64,000 nt of DNA, from contig NZ_CP036261.1 of assembly GCF_007741475.1 (NCBI RefSeq), forward strand, positions 434,001-498,000, in the 5' to 3' direction. The stretch's first letter is position 1; every line of letters starts with the position of its first letter. Origin of the DNA: Rosistilla ulvae. GTDB lineage: Bacteria > Planctomycetota > Planctomycetia > Pirellulales > Pirellulaceae. The notes beneath the pieces were generated by a model, which saw only the letters and a program-made list of their open reading frames with translations, did no database searches and had not been told where the DNA came from. A program made the translations under genes and the position numbers. Positions 9,229 to 17,316 of this stretch are shown here, one piece after another.

Positions 9229-9654
9229 TTAAGTTTTGCGTTCCGTTGATCGTTTGACGCTCTTCATTCCTGATCCGATAGCCTTGCGAGGTTTAAATTT
9301 GTAGGGCAGGCCCAATTCATAGGTGATCGCACGAGCGATCGCTTCGGCATCCTCTTCCACTTGCTTGTCAGTAAACCGGAGGACTTGCCAGCCGAGGCTT
9401 TCGATGTGTTTTTGGCGTTTCAAGTCGTCGCTCAAGACACTGTCGTGAAAGCCACCGTCGATTTCAACAACCAGCATCATCTGAGGGCATGCAAAGTCGA
9501 CGATCCACGGATGAATCGGGTGTTGTCGCCGAAACTTTAACCCGCATAGCTGTTTCGCTCGGAGGACACTCCATAGCAAGCCCTCGGAGGCTGTTTGGGT
9601 TTGCCGTAACGCTCGTGCCCGTGAAATATCATCATCTGGTTGGTGTTCCGCCAT
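9229..9654 (-). CDS. DUF559 domain protein (Vsr/very-short-patch-repair-like endonuclease fold)
   Basis: The 141-residue protein matches the compact DUF559 layout: an N-terminal A-R-A-L-R-Q-x-Q-T-x-S-E-G-L-L-W-x-x-L-R helix, then L-x-G-L-K-F-R-R-Q-H-P-I, V-D-F-A-C, L-V-V-E-I-D-G-G-x-H and R-Q-K-x-I-E-S-L-G-W-x-V-L-R-F. The Asp of V-D-F and the E-x-D of V-E-I-D are the metal-binding residues of this PD-(D/E)xK-related fold. The family is related to the Vsr mismatch nuclease, but its substrates are generally unknown. The gene stands alone, bracketed by family A repeats at 9005-9163 and 9821-9973, and its C-terminal tail is unusually basic. Such genes are often found as mobile solitary cargo. 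Confidence 0.88.
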   Translation of the reverse strand: MAEHQPDDDISRARALRQTQTASEGLLWSVLRAKQLCGLKFRRQHPIHPWIVDFACPQMMLVVEIDGGFHDSVLSDDLKRQKHIESLGWQVLRFTDKQVEEDAEAIARAITYELGLPYKFKPRKAIGSGMKSVKRSTERKT

Positions 9655-10079
9655 GATTGCGTCTCTCGGGCTGGTTCTACTTCAATCGTTAGGCTTCGCA
9701 GGTTAGGTGTCGTTGATCGTGAGGCTATGGGTTGCAGCACTACGTGAATTATATCGCCGGTGTCGGTCGATCTAGCGGTTTATCTGTCGGTGTTGCATGG
9801 ATTCGAATCATTTGCCCAACTTCACCCTCCCTCAGGGAGGGTCGAACCCGCGCATCGCGGTTCGGTGAGGGGAGTTTTTGGTGATTCCGCGTCGGTCGAT
9901 CCGGTGGCATACCCTCCCCGAAAAAACCGCTAAACGCTCGTTTTTCGACCCTCCCAACTTCGTTGGGCGGGTGGAATTGCTGGATGGGAATCGGTGAATG
10001 CTCGCGATTGATTTGGTGGTTCGCTACAATGCTGCCAACACTCACGCTCCTGTTTGACTCCCACCTTGAGAACCCTATC
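9655..10079. other. Gene-free interval with the third family A repeat and the promoter side of two divergent genes
   Basis: This separates the minus-strand DUF559 gene from the plus-strand SGNH hydrolase. It holds the repeat copy at 9821-9973. Promoters for both genes must lie here or nearby, but no clear -35/-10 pair was seen. Nothing else is recognisable. Confidence 0.6.
9821..9973 (+). repeat. Dispersed hairpin repeat family A, copy 3 (full form, 153 bp)
   Basis: Shares the ccctccc-tca-gggaggg palindrome, the cgaacccgcg hairpin, the 37-bp block with cgctaaacgctcg and the cccaac-ttc-gttggg terminal hairpin with copies 1 and 2. Copy 3 is in the same orientation as the other two. Its 37-bp block has the same length as in copy 2, confirming that copy 1 is the deleted version. 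Confidence 0.85.
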
Positions 10080-11225
10080 ATGACATCGTTGTTTCGCAGC
10101 TTGCTGGCTGCTTTGATCCTTCTGCCCGCATCCGCTTTGTTTGCTCAACAGGTTGCGATCGATCAGCTCGATCCCGAGATGGCGGTCGCCAAGAAAACTG
10201 TCGATGGACTCGACTGGTACGACGTCACGCAGTGGGGTGTCGAGGGGCGGATTCTTCCCGATCAGGAACGCGAGCAGTGGTTCGATCGCTTTCCCGCGTC
10301 GGCGAAAGGGGAGGTGACCTCGAATGTCTGGAGCCTCAGCCGCGATAGCGCGGGGATGATGGTCCGCTTCAAAACCGATGCGAGCGAGATTCACGTCCAC
10401 TACAAACTGAAAAAGTCCCGTCTGGCGATGGCGCACATGCCCGCAACCGGTGTCAGCGGCGTCGATCTCTACGCCCGCGATGAAGCTGGCAACTGGCGAT
10501 GGGTTCAGGTCACGCGGCCATCGTCGCAGGAGATGAAGGTCAAGATCGTCGGCGATTTGGCAAAGGGGATGCGAGAGTATGCCGCCTATTTGCCGCTGTA
10601 CAACGGCGTCGAATTCATGAGCATCGGTGTGAAGCCGGGCAGTCACTTCGAAGGTCTCGCACCGCGTCCCAAGCCGATCGTCTTCTATGGAACCAGCATC
10701 ACCCACGGCGCGTGTGCCAGTCGTCCCGGGATGGTTCATACGGCGATCTTGGGCCGCCGAATGGATATGCCAGTCGTCAACTTGGGCTTCTCCGGCAACG
10801 GCCGGATGGACAAAGAGGTTGGCGATTACCTGACGCAAATCGATGCCGCGGCGTTTGTCATCGATTGCTTGCCGAACATGGGGCCTGCGGATGTCACGGC
10901 CAAATGTATTCCGCTGATCAAACAGCTCCGCGCCGCCCATCCGTCGACTCCGATCATCCTTGTCGAGGATCGTCGCAACACAAACGATTGGATTCTGCCA
11001 GCTCGGCAAGCGCATCACACGAAGAATCATGCCGCGTTAAAAGCAGCTCACGCCAGCTTGGTCGCCGACGGGGTGACCGGCCTGCACTACATCACTGGCG
11101 ATACTCTGTATGGCGACGACTCCGAAGGAGCGACCGACGGTTCGCACGCTAGCGACCTGGGGTTCATGCGGCAGGCGATGCAGTTCGAACCGATTTTGCG
11201 CGGCGCTCTCGGTGAGGGACGCTAG
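10080..11225 (+). CDS. Secreted SGNH/GDSL-family hydrolase (probable carbohydrate or lipid esterase)
   Basis: ATG at 10080 opens a signal peptide (S-L-L-A-A-L-I-L-L-P-A-S-A-L-F-A-Q), and the product has 381 residues. An N-terminal beta-sandwich region of about 180 residues precedes the SGNH fold, as in two-domain esterases. Block I is F-Y-G-T-S-I-T-H-G near residue 203 with the nucleophilic Ser. The Gly of block II lies in G-F-S-G-N-G near 236 and the Asn in D-C-L-P-N-M-G. The Asp-His pair is in T-D-G-S-H-A-S near 352. All four catalytic blocks are therefore present. The longer upstream frame from 9963 runs through repeat DNA and is rejected because the signal peptide begins at 10080. The substrate is unknown; deacylation of polysaccharides is the usual activity of such secreted enzymes. 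Confidence 0.88.
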   Translation: MTSLFRSLLAALILLPASALFAQQVAIDQLDPEMAVAKKTVDGLDWYDVTQWGVEGRILPDQEREQWFDRFPASAKGEVTSNVWSLSRDSAGMMVRFKTDASEIHVHYKLKKSRLAMAHMPATGVSGVDLYARDEAGNWRWVQVTRPSSQEMKVKIVGDLAKGMREYAAYLPLYNGVEFMSIGVKPGSHFEGLAPRPKPIVFYGTSITHGACASRPGMVHTAILGRRMDMPVVNLGFSGNGRMDKEVGDYLTQIDAAAFVIDCLPNMGPADVTAKCIPLIKQLRAAHPSTPIILVEDRRNTNDWILPARQAHHTKNHAALKAAHASLVADGVTGLHYITGDTLYGDDSEGATDGSHASDLGFMRQAMQFEPILRGALGEGR

Positions 11226-11356
11226 TCCCCGCTTCCGGGTGGAACTCGAGTTTTGAACCTCGAGGGTCGGTGGACGGATATCGCTAAAGTCTGCGATACT
11301 CTCAGCACGTCCATCTCTTTTTAGCTGCCGCCGTCCCACCCCGATTCCATCGAATC

Positions 11357-13108
11357 ATGCTGAGCATTGAAACTCTGATCCTGATCATCGGCATCCTGCT
11401 GCTGCTGGGCATCGCGTCGAACAAGTTTTCAGCGCGTGCCGGCGTGCCGGTGTTGTTTGTCTTCTTGATCGTCGGCATGTTGGCCGGTTCCGAGGGGATC
11501 GGCGGGATCGAGTTCGAAGACTATTCATTAGCCTACGGGATCGGAACGGTTGCGTTGTGTCTGATCCTGTTCGACGGTGGCATCCGAACGCCCTATTCGT
11601 CGATCCGATCGGCCTGGAAGCCAGCGGGCGTCTTGGCGACCATCGGCGTCTTTATCACGGCGCTGATCACCGGTGCGGCGGCCGCATGGATTCTGGAGAT
11701 TTCGATTTGGCAGGGGATGCTGTTGGGCAGCATCGTCGGTTCGACCGATGCTTCCGTCGTCTTCTCCGTTCTCCGCGGCGGCGGCGTTCACATCCGCCCC
11801 AAGCTGGCCAATACGCTGGAGGTGGAGAGCGGATCGAACGATCCGATGGCGATCTTCTTGACGGTCGGACTGATTCAAGTGCTCAGCGGCGAAGTTCCCT
11901 TTGGCTTTGGATTGGTCACGTTGTTTCTGAACCAGATCGTGCTTGGTTCGGTCGTCGGGATCGGAATTGGTTGGGGCGGAGCGTGGCTGCTCAGCCACGT
12001 GCGGCTCGAAGCCGCCGGGCTCTATCCTGTGATGGCATCGGCGCTAGCCCTGTTTTCGTTTGGGCTGGCTGCGGCGTTTGGTGGCAGCGGATTCCTGGCG
12101 GTCTATTTGACTGGAATCGTGATCGGCAATCGCCGCCCGGTCTTCTATCGCGGCATCTTGCTGTTCCACGATGCGATCGCCTGGATCTGCCAGATATTAA
12201 TGTTTACAGCGTTGGGGATCCTTTCTTTCCCGAGTCGGTTGGTCGGAGTGGCGGTTCCCGCGCTGCTGATCTCGGTCGTGTTGATCTTCATCGCGCGGCC
12301 GATCGCTGTCTTTCTGTGTGCCTCTCCGTTTAAGTTCACCTTTCGAGAACTGACCTTCCTTTCCTGGGTGGGGCTCAAGGGGGCGATCCCGATCACGTTG
12401 GCAACGTTCCCGATGCTCGCGGGGCTGCCGAGTGCATCGTTGATGTTCGACACCATCTTCTTCGTCGTCTTGACGTCGGCATTGGTGCAAGGTTGGACGC
12501 TGCCCTACATCGCCCGCTATTTGAAGCTGGAAGTGCCGACCCGTTTGCCGCCGCCGGTCACTCTCGAGATCAGCTCGCTGACAAACGTCGACGGCGACAT
12601 CGTCGACTATTTTGTCGACGAGTCCTGCCAAGCGACGGGGCGGATGATCAAAGATCTGGCTTTGCCCGAAGGAGTTGTGATCGCGCTGCTGGTTCGCGAC
12701 GAGCAGATCATTCCCCCGCAAGGACGTTCGGTGCTGCATAGCGACGACCATGTGATCGTCGTCTTGCGGCCGCGCGTTCGCGCTCTGGTCGACCGGATTT
12801 TCGCGCGTCGCGAGCAGCTGGAAGATCCGATTCCGGCGGAGTTGGAGTTTCCGCTGCGAGGTTCGATCAAGGTCGGTGAGATCGAACAGTTCTATGGACT
12901 TTCAATCGATACCGATAACGATGCGACGCTCGATGAATTGGTGCGGAAGCGTCTGGAGGTTGCCGACGTCAAGGTTGGCGCGACGGTGCAGTGCGAACAG
13001 CTCGCGTTCCGTGTCCGCGAGCTATCGTCCGGCGGGACCGTCGAATATGTCGGCATGACGATCCTGCCGCAATCCGATCCGAACAGCGGCGTCGAAGCGG
13101 AAACCTAG
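11357..13108 (+). CDS. Potassium/proton antiporter, CPA1 type with TrkA-C domain (NhaP2/CvrA-like)
   Basis: This 583-residue inner-membrane protein has about 12-13 transmembrane helices over residues 1-395. They include the CPA1 signature G-S-T-D-A-S-V-V-F-S-V-L near residue 130 and E-S-G-S-N-D-P-M-A near 157, whose Asp residues bind and carry the cation. A cytosolic TrkA-C domain follows (residues 405-475, V-V-I-A-L-L-V-R-D-E-Q-I-I-P-P). The tail carries the F-Y-G-L-S-I-D-T-D-N-D-A-T-L-D-E segment characteristic of K+/H+ antiporters of the CvrA group. The length is normal. It should exchange cytoplasmic K+ (or Na+) for H+ in pH and osmotic homeostasis. It is monocistronic, and a decayed piece of a related tail lies at 17317-17444. 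Confidence 0.92.
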   Translation: MLSIETLILIIGILLLLGIASNKFSARAGVPVLFVFLIVGMLAGSEGIGGIEFEDYSLAYGIGTVALCLILFDGGIRTPYSSIRSAWKPAGVLATIGVFITALITGAAAAWILEISIWQGMLLGSIVGSTDASVVFSVLRGGGVHIRPKLANTLEVESGSNDPMAIFLTVGLIQVLSGEVPFGFGLVTLFLNQIVLGSVVGIGIGWGGAWLLSHVRLEAAGLYPVMASALALFSFGLAAAFGGSGFLAVYLTGIVIGNRRPVFYRGILLFHDAIAWICQILMFTALGILSFPSRLVGVAVPALLISVVLIFIARPIAVFLCASPFKFTFRELTFLSWVGLKGAIPITLATFPMLAGLPSASLMFDTIFFVVLTSALVQGWTLPYIARYLKLEVPTRLPPPVTLEISSLTNVDGDIVDYFVDESCQATGRMIKDLALPEGVVIALLVRDEQIIPPQGRSVLHSDDHVIVVLRPRVRALVDRIFARREQLEDPIPAELEFPLRGSIKVGEIEQFYGLSIDTDNDATLDELVRKRLEVADVKVGATVQCEQLAFRVRELSSGGTVEYVGMTILPQSDPNSGVEAET

Positions 13109-13242
13109 GCTCCCAATAACGTTTGCAACAACACGGCATACCTGCGCGGAACGGAAAGGATCCCAACTGCCCCTCTCGGAAAAAACTCCGTGCCTTAGCG
13201 CCTCCGTGAGAATCCTTTGATTGATCCTTGGTCTGCGGAATT

Positions 13243-13390
13243 ATTGGCAGAATGATGGGGGCAGCATGATAAGGTTGGTGATCGATAACGAAGCGCGAAC
13301 GTCTCGCTGATATCCACCATCGCTGCGGAGTAATCATCCTGCCCTTAATCATCCTGCCCTTAATCATTCTGCCCCCATCATTCTGCCAAT
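13243..13390. repeat. Imperfect inverted repeat, 30-bp arms about 88 bp apart
   Basis: The left arm 13243-13272 contains ggcagaatgatgggggcag. The right arm 13361-13390 contains its exact complement ctgcccccatcattctgcc, and over 30 bp only two positions differ. The right arm merges with the 15-bp tandem array. The pair could fold into a long stem or be the remnant of a small non-autonomous element. Confidence 0.8.
13331..13386. repeat. Tandem array with 15-bp unit (taatcatcctgccct, about 3.7 copies)
   Basis: The unit taatcatcctgccct is repeated twice exactly, then as taatcattctgcccc and a shortened catcattctgcc. The complementary strand reads as agggcagaatgat-type units. There are no spacers, so it is a simple microsatellite-like array and not a CRISPR. 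Confidence 0.85.
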
Positions 13391-13429
13391 CTGCTGCTGC
13401 CAATCTGCTGCTGCCAATCTGCTGCTCGG
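13388..13429. repeat. Tandem array with 14-bp unit (aatctgctgctgcc, 3 copies)
   Basis: Two exact units of aatctgctgctgcc are followed by a third that ends in ctcgg. It directly continues the 15-bp array, so two different unit lengths lie end to end. Confidence 0.85.
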
Positions 13430-13769
13430 GAGACCAACTTTCAGTAATGATTGGGGCGCTGCTCGACGCGAATCCCTGACACGCTTTTCGTCGCAGGGAG
13501 CCGGCAATGGCCGGAGCTCGCTGCTGGCGGCCTGCAGTTCGTTGTGGCGGTCGCTTGATTTCGCTCCGCCAGGTCCTACGATGGAGCATTCGATCGATCA
13601 ACACTGTTGCGGAAACGGCTTCCGCCGGTGGGACGACAAGCCGCAGACAACTTGTTGCCTGCGAGTGCATGAAGAGCTGCTATTGGCTAGACTGTTCTGC
13701 TGAATCAACGCATTGATTGGGAACACGTTCCATCGACTTCACTGAGCCCCGAACCATCGGATTTACAAA

Positions 13770-14768
13770 ATGAAATTTCAACTTGCGATCACGCTTGGAT
13801 TGTTTTCTTGCCTTCTTTCTGGAGCCGCCTTCGCTGAAGACGTGAAGGTTGAAACCGTACTCCGCGGATTGCAGAATCCTTCGAGCGTTAGCTTTAGCCC
13901 CAGCGGCGAACTGACGGTTTGCGACTCTCGCGGCCTGGTCGTGATGCTGAAGGAAGGCAAGCCCGTCAACTACGTCACCGGGTTCGATACCGAATTTTGG
14001 AAGAGCGACGACACCGGAAAGAAGTGGTACGCCGTCGGACCGCTGTCGGCGATTTGGGTCGGTGACACGTTAGTCGTCAGCGATTCGGGCAAAGGGGATG
14101 GCGAAGAGACGTTGCTGATGTTCAGCGCTGGCGGCAAAGCCTCGACCGGCGTGGCAACCAATGCCGTTGGTCCAACCAGCGACGACGCTGCCGATAAGGG
14201 CGAAGGCAATTTGACCGGCCTGAGTGCGACGGCTGACGGCAAGCAGATCTTTGTCGCTGGACAAGGCTTTGACGGGAAGTCGTGGGTCCTTTCGGCTGAT
14301 CCGCAAACCAAGAAAATGCAACCGTTGCTGTCGGCTGACGACAACGGTATCGCTACCAATTCGCCGATGCAAACCTTGGTCGGTCCCGATAACACGCTCT
14401 ACGTCCTTTACTCGGGCAAGGGGGGCGCAGCGGATGGGGTGATCGTTCAGTGGGATCTGGCAACCAAGAAGCCAGTCGCACAGTGGAAGCTTGACGGCGT
14501 TATCAATCCAATGGGAATGGCTCATATCGATGGGGCCAAGTTCGCCGTTGTCGAAAACAATTGGGCGCTGAACAGCGTGAACGAAGGCCGCGTCGTGACC
14601 GTCGACCTGGGCGCAGAGGGGAAAGCTGAAGTTGCCGAGACCGGTGTGAAGTTGCACGGCCCCGTCGCCTGTGCCTTCGGTCCCGACAACCGTCTGTATG
14701 TCACGCAGATCGGCGAGAAGATGGACGCCGCCGAAGGTAGCGTCGTCGCCATCAGCGGCCTGAAGTAA
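13770..14768 (+). CDS. Secreted beta-propeller protein (NHL/SMP-30-like), function unknown
   Basis: This 332-residue protein has a clear signal peptide (L-A-I-T-L-G-L-F-S-C-L-L-S-G-A-A-F-A, cut before E-D-V-K). The mature part shows repeated blades with P-S-S-V-S-F-S-P-S-G-E-L-T-V-C-D, G-L-S-A-T-A-D-G-K-Q-I-F-V-A and A-C-A-F-G-P-D-N-R-L-Y-V-T. The G-P-D-N/G-x-L-Y-V rhythm is that of six-bladed NHL or SMP-30/gluconolactonase-like propellers. No calcium-binding catalytic set of gluconolactonase is obvious, so an enzymatic role is not claimed. It is monocistronic between two repeat-rich intervals. Similar stand-alone propellers are common in planctomycete genomes, where their ligands are unknown. 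Confidence 0.75.
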   Translation: MKFQLAITLGLFSCLLSGAAFAEDVKVETVLRGLQNPSSVSFSPSGELTVCDSRGLVVMLKEGKPVNYVTGFDTEFWKSDDTGKKWYAVGPLSAIWVGDTLVVSDSGKGDGEETLLMFSAGGKASTGVATNAVGPTSDDAADKGEGNLTGLSATADGKQIFVAGQGFDGKSWVLSADPQTKKMQPLLSADDNGIATNSPMQTLVGPDNTLYVLYSGKGGAADGVIVQWDLATKKPVAQWKLDGVINPMGMAHIDGAKFAVVENNWALNSVNEGRVVTVDLGAEGKAEVAETGVKLHGPVACAFGPDNRLYVTQIGEKMDAAEGSVVAISGLK

Positions 14769-14890
14769 GCCTCTTTAAGTGCTCTTGCAGCAATTCCGGC
14801 AAGCGAGCCATACGCCTCGCTTGCCGCCGCTTTTGAATTGCTCCTCCAGCGACGCGGCGGTTTTCTCGGGCCTCCGTGAGAGTTCTTCAG

Positions 14891-15104
14891 TTCCCACCCA
14901 CAGCCGTGAAACGGCGGTAGCGTCTAGCTGCGGGCGTGAGCCCGCAGGGCCTGTGGCGTGTTGTTGCGCGCAGCCGCGAAGCGGCGACAGGAATCGAACG
15001 CTGTCTGTCGCCGCTTCGCGGCTAATGCGCGCTCTTGAACGCTGCCTGTCCGTGGGCCGACGCCCACGGCTAAATGCTTCCACCGCTTCGCGGCTGAGAC
15101 AAGA
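14891..15104. repeat. Palindrome-rich element B, first copy
   Basis: Within about 214 bp there are several short hairpins: ctgcgggc-gtga-gcccgcag, gccgcgaagcggc, gccgcttcgcggc and ccgtgggc-cgac-gcccacgg. The same order recurs about 260 bp downstream. The hairpin content resembles REP/palindromic-unit clusters. Confidence 0.8.
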
Positions 15105-15153
15105 TGCTTGCACTAGCTCAAAGTATGGCTGTCCCAGAAGCGTCCGTCCCTGC

Positions 15154-15364
15154 TTCCCATCCACAGCCGTGGAACGGCGATAGCGTCTAGCTGCGGGCGT
15201 GAGCCCGCAGATCCCGTGACATGTTGTTACGCGAAGCCGCGAAGCGGCGACAGCAATCGAACACTGCCGCCGCTTCGCGGCTCCTGCGCGCTCTTGAACG
15301 CTGCCTGTCCGTGGGCCGACGCCCACGGCTAAATGCTTCCACCGCTTCGCGGCTGAGACAAGCT
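15154..15364. repeat. Palindrome-rich element B, second copy (direct repeat)
   Basis: It follows copy 1 with an offset of 263 bp at the start and 259 bp at the end, so a few bases have been lost internally. The last 70 bp, from tgcgcgctcttgaacgctgc onward, are almost unchanged between the copies, while the middle is more diverged. This suggests a tandem duplication followed by partial decay or conversion. Confidence 0.8.
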
Positions 15365-15566
15365 GCGCGTCGGCAGCCAACTTGTATGGCATAGTTGGGT
15401 CTGCCAGAATGTGTCCGCTGGAGGAGGGGGGGCGTTGGTCAGGAATCTGGTGAGAATAAGACGCCCAGCAGTAAGCACCGGTCTTGCGCACCATTGCGAA
15501 CAAGTCAAATCCCTCTATTCTCTTCAGGTTGTTCAAGTGAGAAGAACCTTTCCTCGATAGAAACTC

Positions 15567-16232
15567 ATGGAAGACAAGCAACCTAAAGGGAACACGAACG
15601 TCACCGAGGCTGTTGTATCGGCGTCCGATGACTCGGTGGAGGAGAAGTACCGACGCCTGTATGAGAAGATGGACAAAACGGCAAGGTCCCGCTTTATCGC
15701 GTCCCGGCGTTTTGAGCTTCAGGAGACATTATCGCTCTACACAGTCGTGCTTATGTCATGCGCCGTAATCGGCCTAACCTTGCTCGACGGCCTTGAGATG
15801 CTCGCTCCAGAGGCAGCTAAGGCGTCTGCGTTCCTGCAGGTTTTCGCGGCAATCGGCGTTCTTGTCTACTCCGTAATTCTCAGCAAAAGCGATTTCGCTT
15901 TACACGCATATCGCCATCATGAGTGCGGAATCGCAATTAACCATCTGAGGAATAGTGTATTTAAGCATATGGTTGACATGCCCAAGGCAGACAAATTCAA
16001 CAATCTTAGCGACTCCTACAATACAATTCTCGAGCGATTTGAAAATCATCTGAATCTTGATTTTGAAATCATGCTTGTCCGAAGCAAGCACTATCATAAA
16101 TTTTACGACGTTGGATTCTGTTTCAAATCTTGGGTTTGCGTCAAAGCCTTTCTCGTTTACTGGCACTACTTGTTCTTTATGCTACTCTCCGTTGCTGGAC
16201 TGGCGTGGATCGGACTCGCATTCGACGGGTAA
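15567..16232 (+). CDS. SLATT-like (2TM conflict-system effector family) membrane protein
   Basis: The 221-residue protein has a charged N-terminal helix (V-E-E-K-Y-R-R-L-Y-E-K-M-D-K-T-A-R-S-R), two close transmembrane helices at about residues 57-74 and 87-105, a charged middle with H-A-Y-R-H-H-E-C-G-I-A-I-N-H-L-R, and a third hydrophobic segment at about 190-218. The arrangement (N-terminal helix, 2TM hairpin, Y-R-x-x-E-x-x-I cytoplasmic helix) is that of SLATT proteins. Those are predicted membrane effectors of nucleotide-signalling and other bacterial immunity systems. No nucleotide sensor (SMODS or SLOG) lies beside it. Its partner may be the DUF4268 gene 100 bp downstream. The DNA is visibly AT-richer than its neighbours, suggesting acquisition. 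The family call is by pattern and needs a profile search. Confidence 0.6.
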   Translation: MEDKQPKGNTNVTEAVVSASDDSVEEKYRRLYEKMDKTARSRFIASRRFELQETLSLYTVVLMSCAVIGLTLLDGLEMLAPEAAKASAFLQVFAAIGVLVYSVILSKSDFALHAYRHHECGIAINHLRNSVFKHMVDMPKADKFNNLSDSYNTILERFENHLNLDFEIMLVRSKHYHKFYDVGFCFKSWVCVKAFLVYWHYLFFMLLSVAGLAWIGLAFDG

Positions 16233-16332
16233 CCATCGCATGCAACGGCGCCGGGCTTGCGCTTTTTATCAATGGAACATCAACCGTCCCGGCCCGTTGA
16301 TGCGTACCGTTCTACGCCATAGGCACATACTA

Positions 16333-17304
16333 ATGATCGAACTTGGCACACTGGAAAAAGTCGACCCTCGCACTATCTGGAACCACGAAGCGCACGACTT
16401 CACACCATGGTTGGCTGACAATCTGGACCGTCTGGGTAGTGCCATCGGGATCGAGCTTGAGCTGCTGGAACGCGAAGCCAACGTTGGCGATTTCTCGCTT
16501 GACCTGTTGGCGCGGGATCTTGGGCGCAACGCGAACGTAATAATTGAAAACCAGCTTGCAACAACGGACCACGACCATCTCGGCAAGCTCATCACATACG
16601 CTAGCGGCTACGACGCTCAGGTTGTCCTGTGGGTATCAACGGACATACGTGAAGAGCATCGGCAAGCTCTCGACTGGCTGAATCAACGCACTGACTCGAC
16701 TACTGAGTTCTTTGCCGTCATCGTCGAAGTCATAAAGATTGGGGAGTCCAACCCGGCACTGCAATTTCGTGTTGTCGTTTCGCCGAATGAATGGCGAAAA
16801 TCGGCACGAATCAAGACAACCGCTGGGACATCTGAAAAGTCTGAGAAGTATCGTACGTATTTCCAAACCCTCATCGATGACCTTCGAGAGACTCACAGAT
16901 TCACTGGTGCAAAAAAGGCCCAACCGCAAAATTGGTATAGCTTTTCATCGGGCAACAAGAAGTTTGTCTACAGTCATTCATTCGGAGCACGCAACCGAAT
17001 TCGTGCGGAAGTGTACATCGACACTGGCGACGCCGATGAGAACAAGATGTTCTTTGACTCGCTCCAGAAGGATCGTGAAGCGATTGAATCCCAATTTGGA
17101 CAGCAACTTGAATGGGAGCGTCTTGACGACAAACGCGCTAGCCGGATTGCAGTCTATCGTAAGGGATCAATTGAGGATTCGTCAGAAGAACTTCAAGCGA
17201 TTCATGAATGGACCGTACGGCAGTTGTTGAAGCTTAAGGAAGTCTTCGGCCCAAGAGCGTACAGCGAATGCGTGAACCCGAGCGACGAATTCGGCGGAAT
17301 TTGA
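16333..17304 (+). CDS. DUF4268 domain protein with PD-(D/E)xK nuclease-like N-terminal half
   Basis: The product has 323 residues if started at ATG 16333. The family opens with I-x-L-G-x-L-E-K-V-D-x-R-x-I-W-x-H-E-A-H-D-F-T-P-W-L, which is exactly what follows. The earlier open frame from 16057 overlaps the SLATT gene and is rejected. The N-terminal half has G-D-F-S-L-D-L-L-A-R-D near residue 52 and V-I-I-E-N-Q-L near 71-77. The Asp and E-x-Q arrangement resembles the PD-(D/E)xK fold, with Gln in place of the usual Lys. The C-terminal half is the DUF4268 region with F-V-Y-S-H-S-F-G-A-R-N-R-I-R-A-E-V-Y-I-D. The role is unknown; such genes occur in defence-rich regions. It is probably co-transcribed with the SLATT-like gene. 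Confidence 0.82.
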   Translation: MIELGTLEKVDPRTIWNHEAHDFTPWLADNLDRLGSAIGIELELLEREANVGDFSLDLLARDLGRNANVIIENQLATTDHDHLGKLITYASGYDAQVVLWVSTDIREEHRQALDWLNQRTDSTTEFFAVIVEVIKIGESNPALQFRVVVSPNEWRKSARIKTTAGTSEKSEKYRTYFQTLIDDLRETHRFTGAKKAQPQNWYSFSSGNKKFVYSHSFGARNRIRAEVYIDTGDADENKMFFDSLQKDREAIESQFGQQLEWERLDDKRASRIAVYRKGSIEDSSEELQAIHEWTVRQLLKLKEVFGPRAYSECVNPSDEFGGI

Positions 17305-17316
17305 CATTAACGCGTA

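Larger units (their letters stand above)
13109..13769. other. Gene-free interval with tandem arrays and a long inverted repeat
   Basis: No gene is supported. The first part contains the phrase actccgtgccttagcgcctc, a degenerate low-conservation intergenic motif. Then follow a 30-bp inverted repeat (13243-13272 against 13361-13390), a 15-bp tandem array and a 14-bp tandem array, listed separately. The open frames across it consist of repeat translation and have no family resemblance. Confidence 0.6.
14769..15566. other. Long gene-free interval dominated by a duplicated palindrome-rich element
   Basis: Nearly 800 bp hold no credible gene. A minus-strand frame of 268 codons crosses the whole interval, but it is a translation of the duplicated hairpins and has no recognisable domain. 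The last part (15365-15566) is the leader of the SLATT-like gene. A weak promoter-like pair, TTGCGA at 15494 and TATTCT at 15516 with 16 bp between, is possible there. Confidence 0.6.

Noticed and set aside
9963-10079. N-terminal extension of the SGNH hydrolase
   Set aside because: It begins in the family A repeat, and the signal peptide starts at the ATG at 10080.
13331-13429. Possible CRISPR array
   Set aside because: Units are 14-15 bp and contiguous, without spacers, and no cas genes lie in the window.
14775-15581. Minus-strand open frame of 268 codons
   Set aside because: It translates the duplicated hairpin element, has no family resemblance and no ribosome site.
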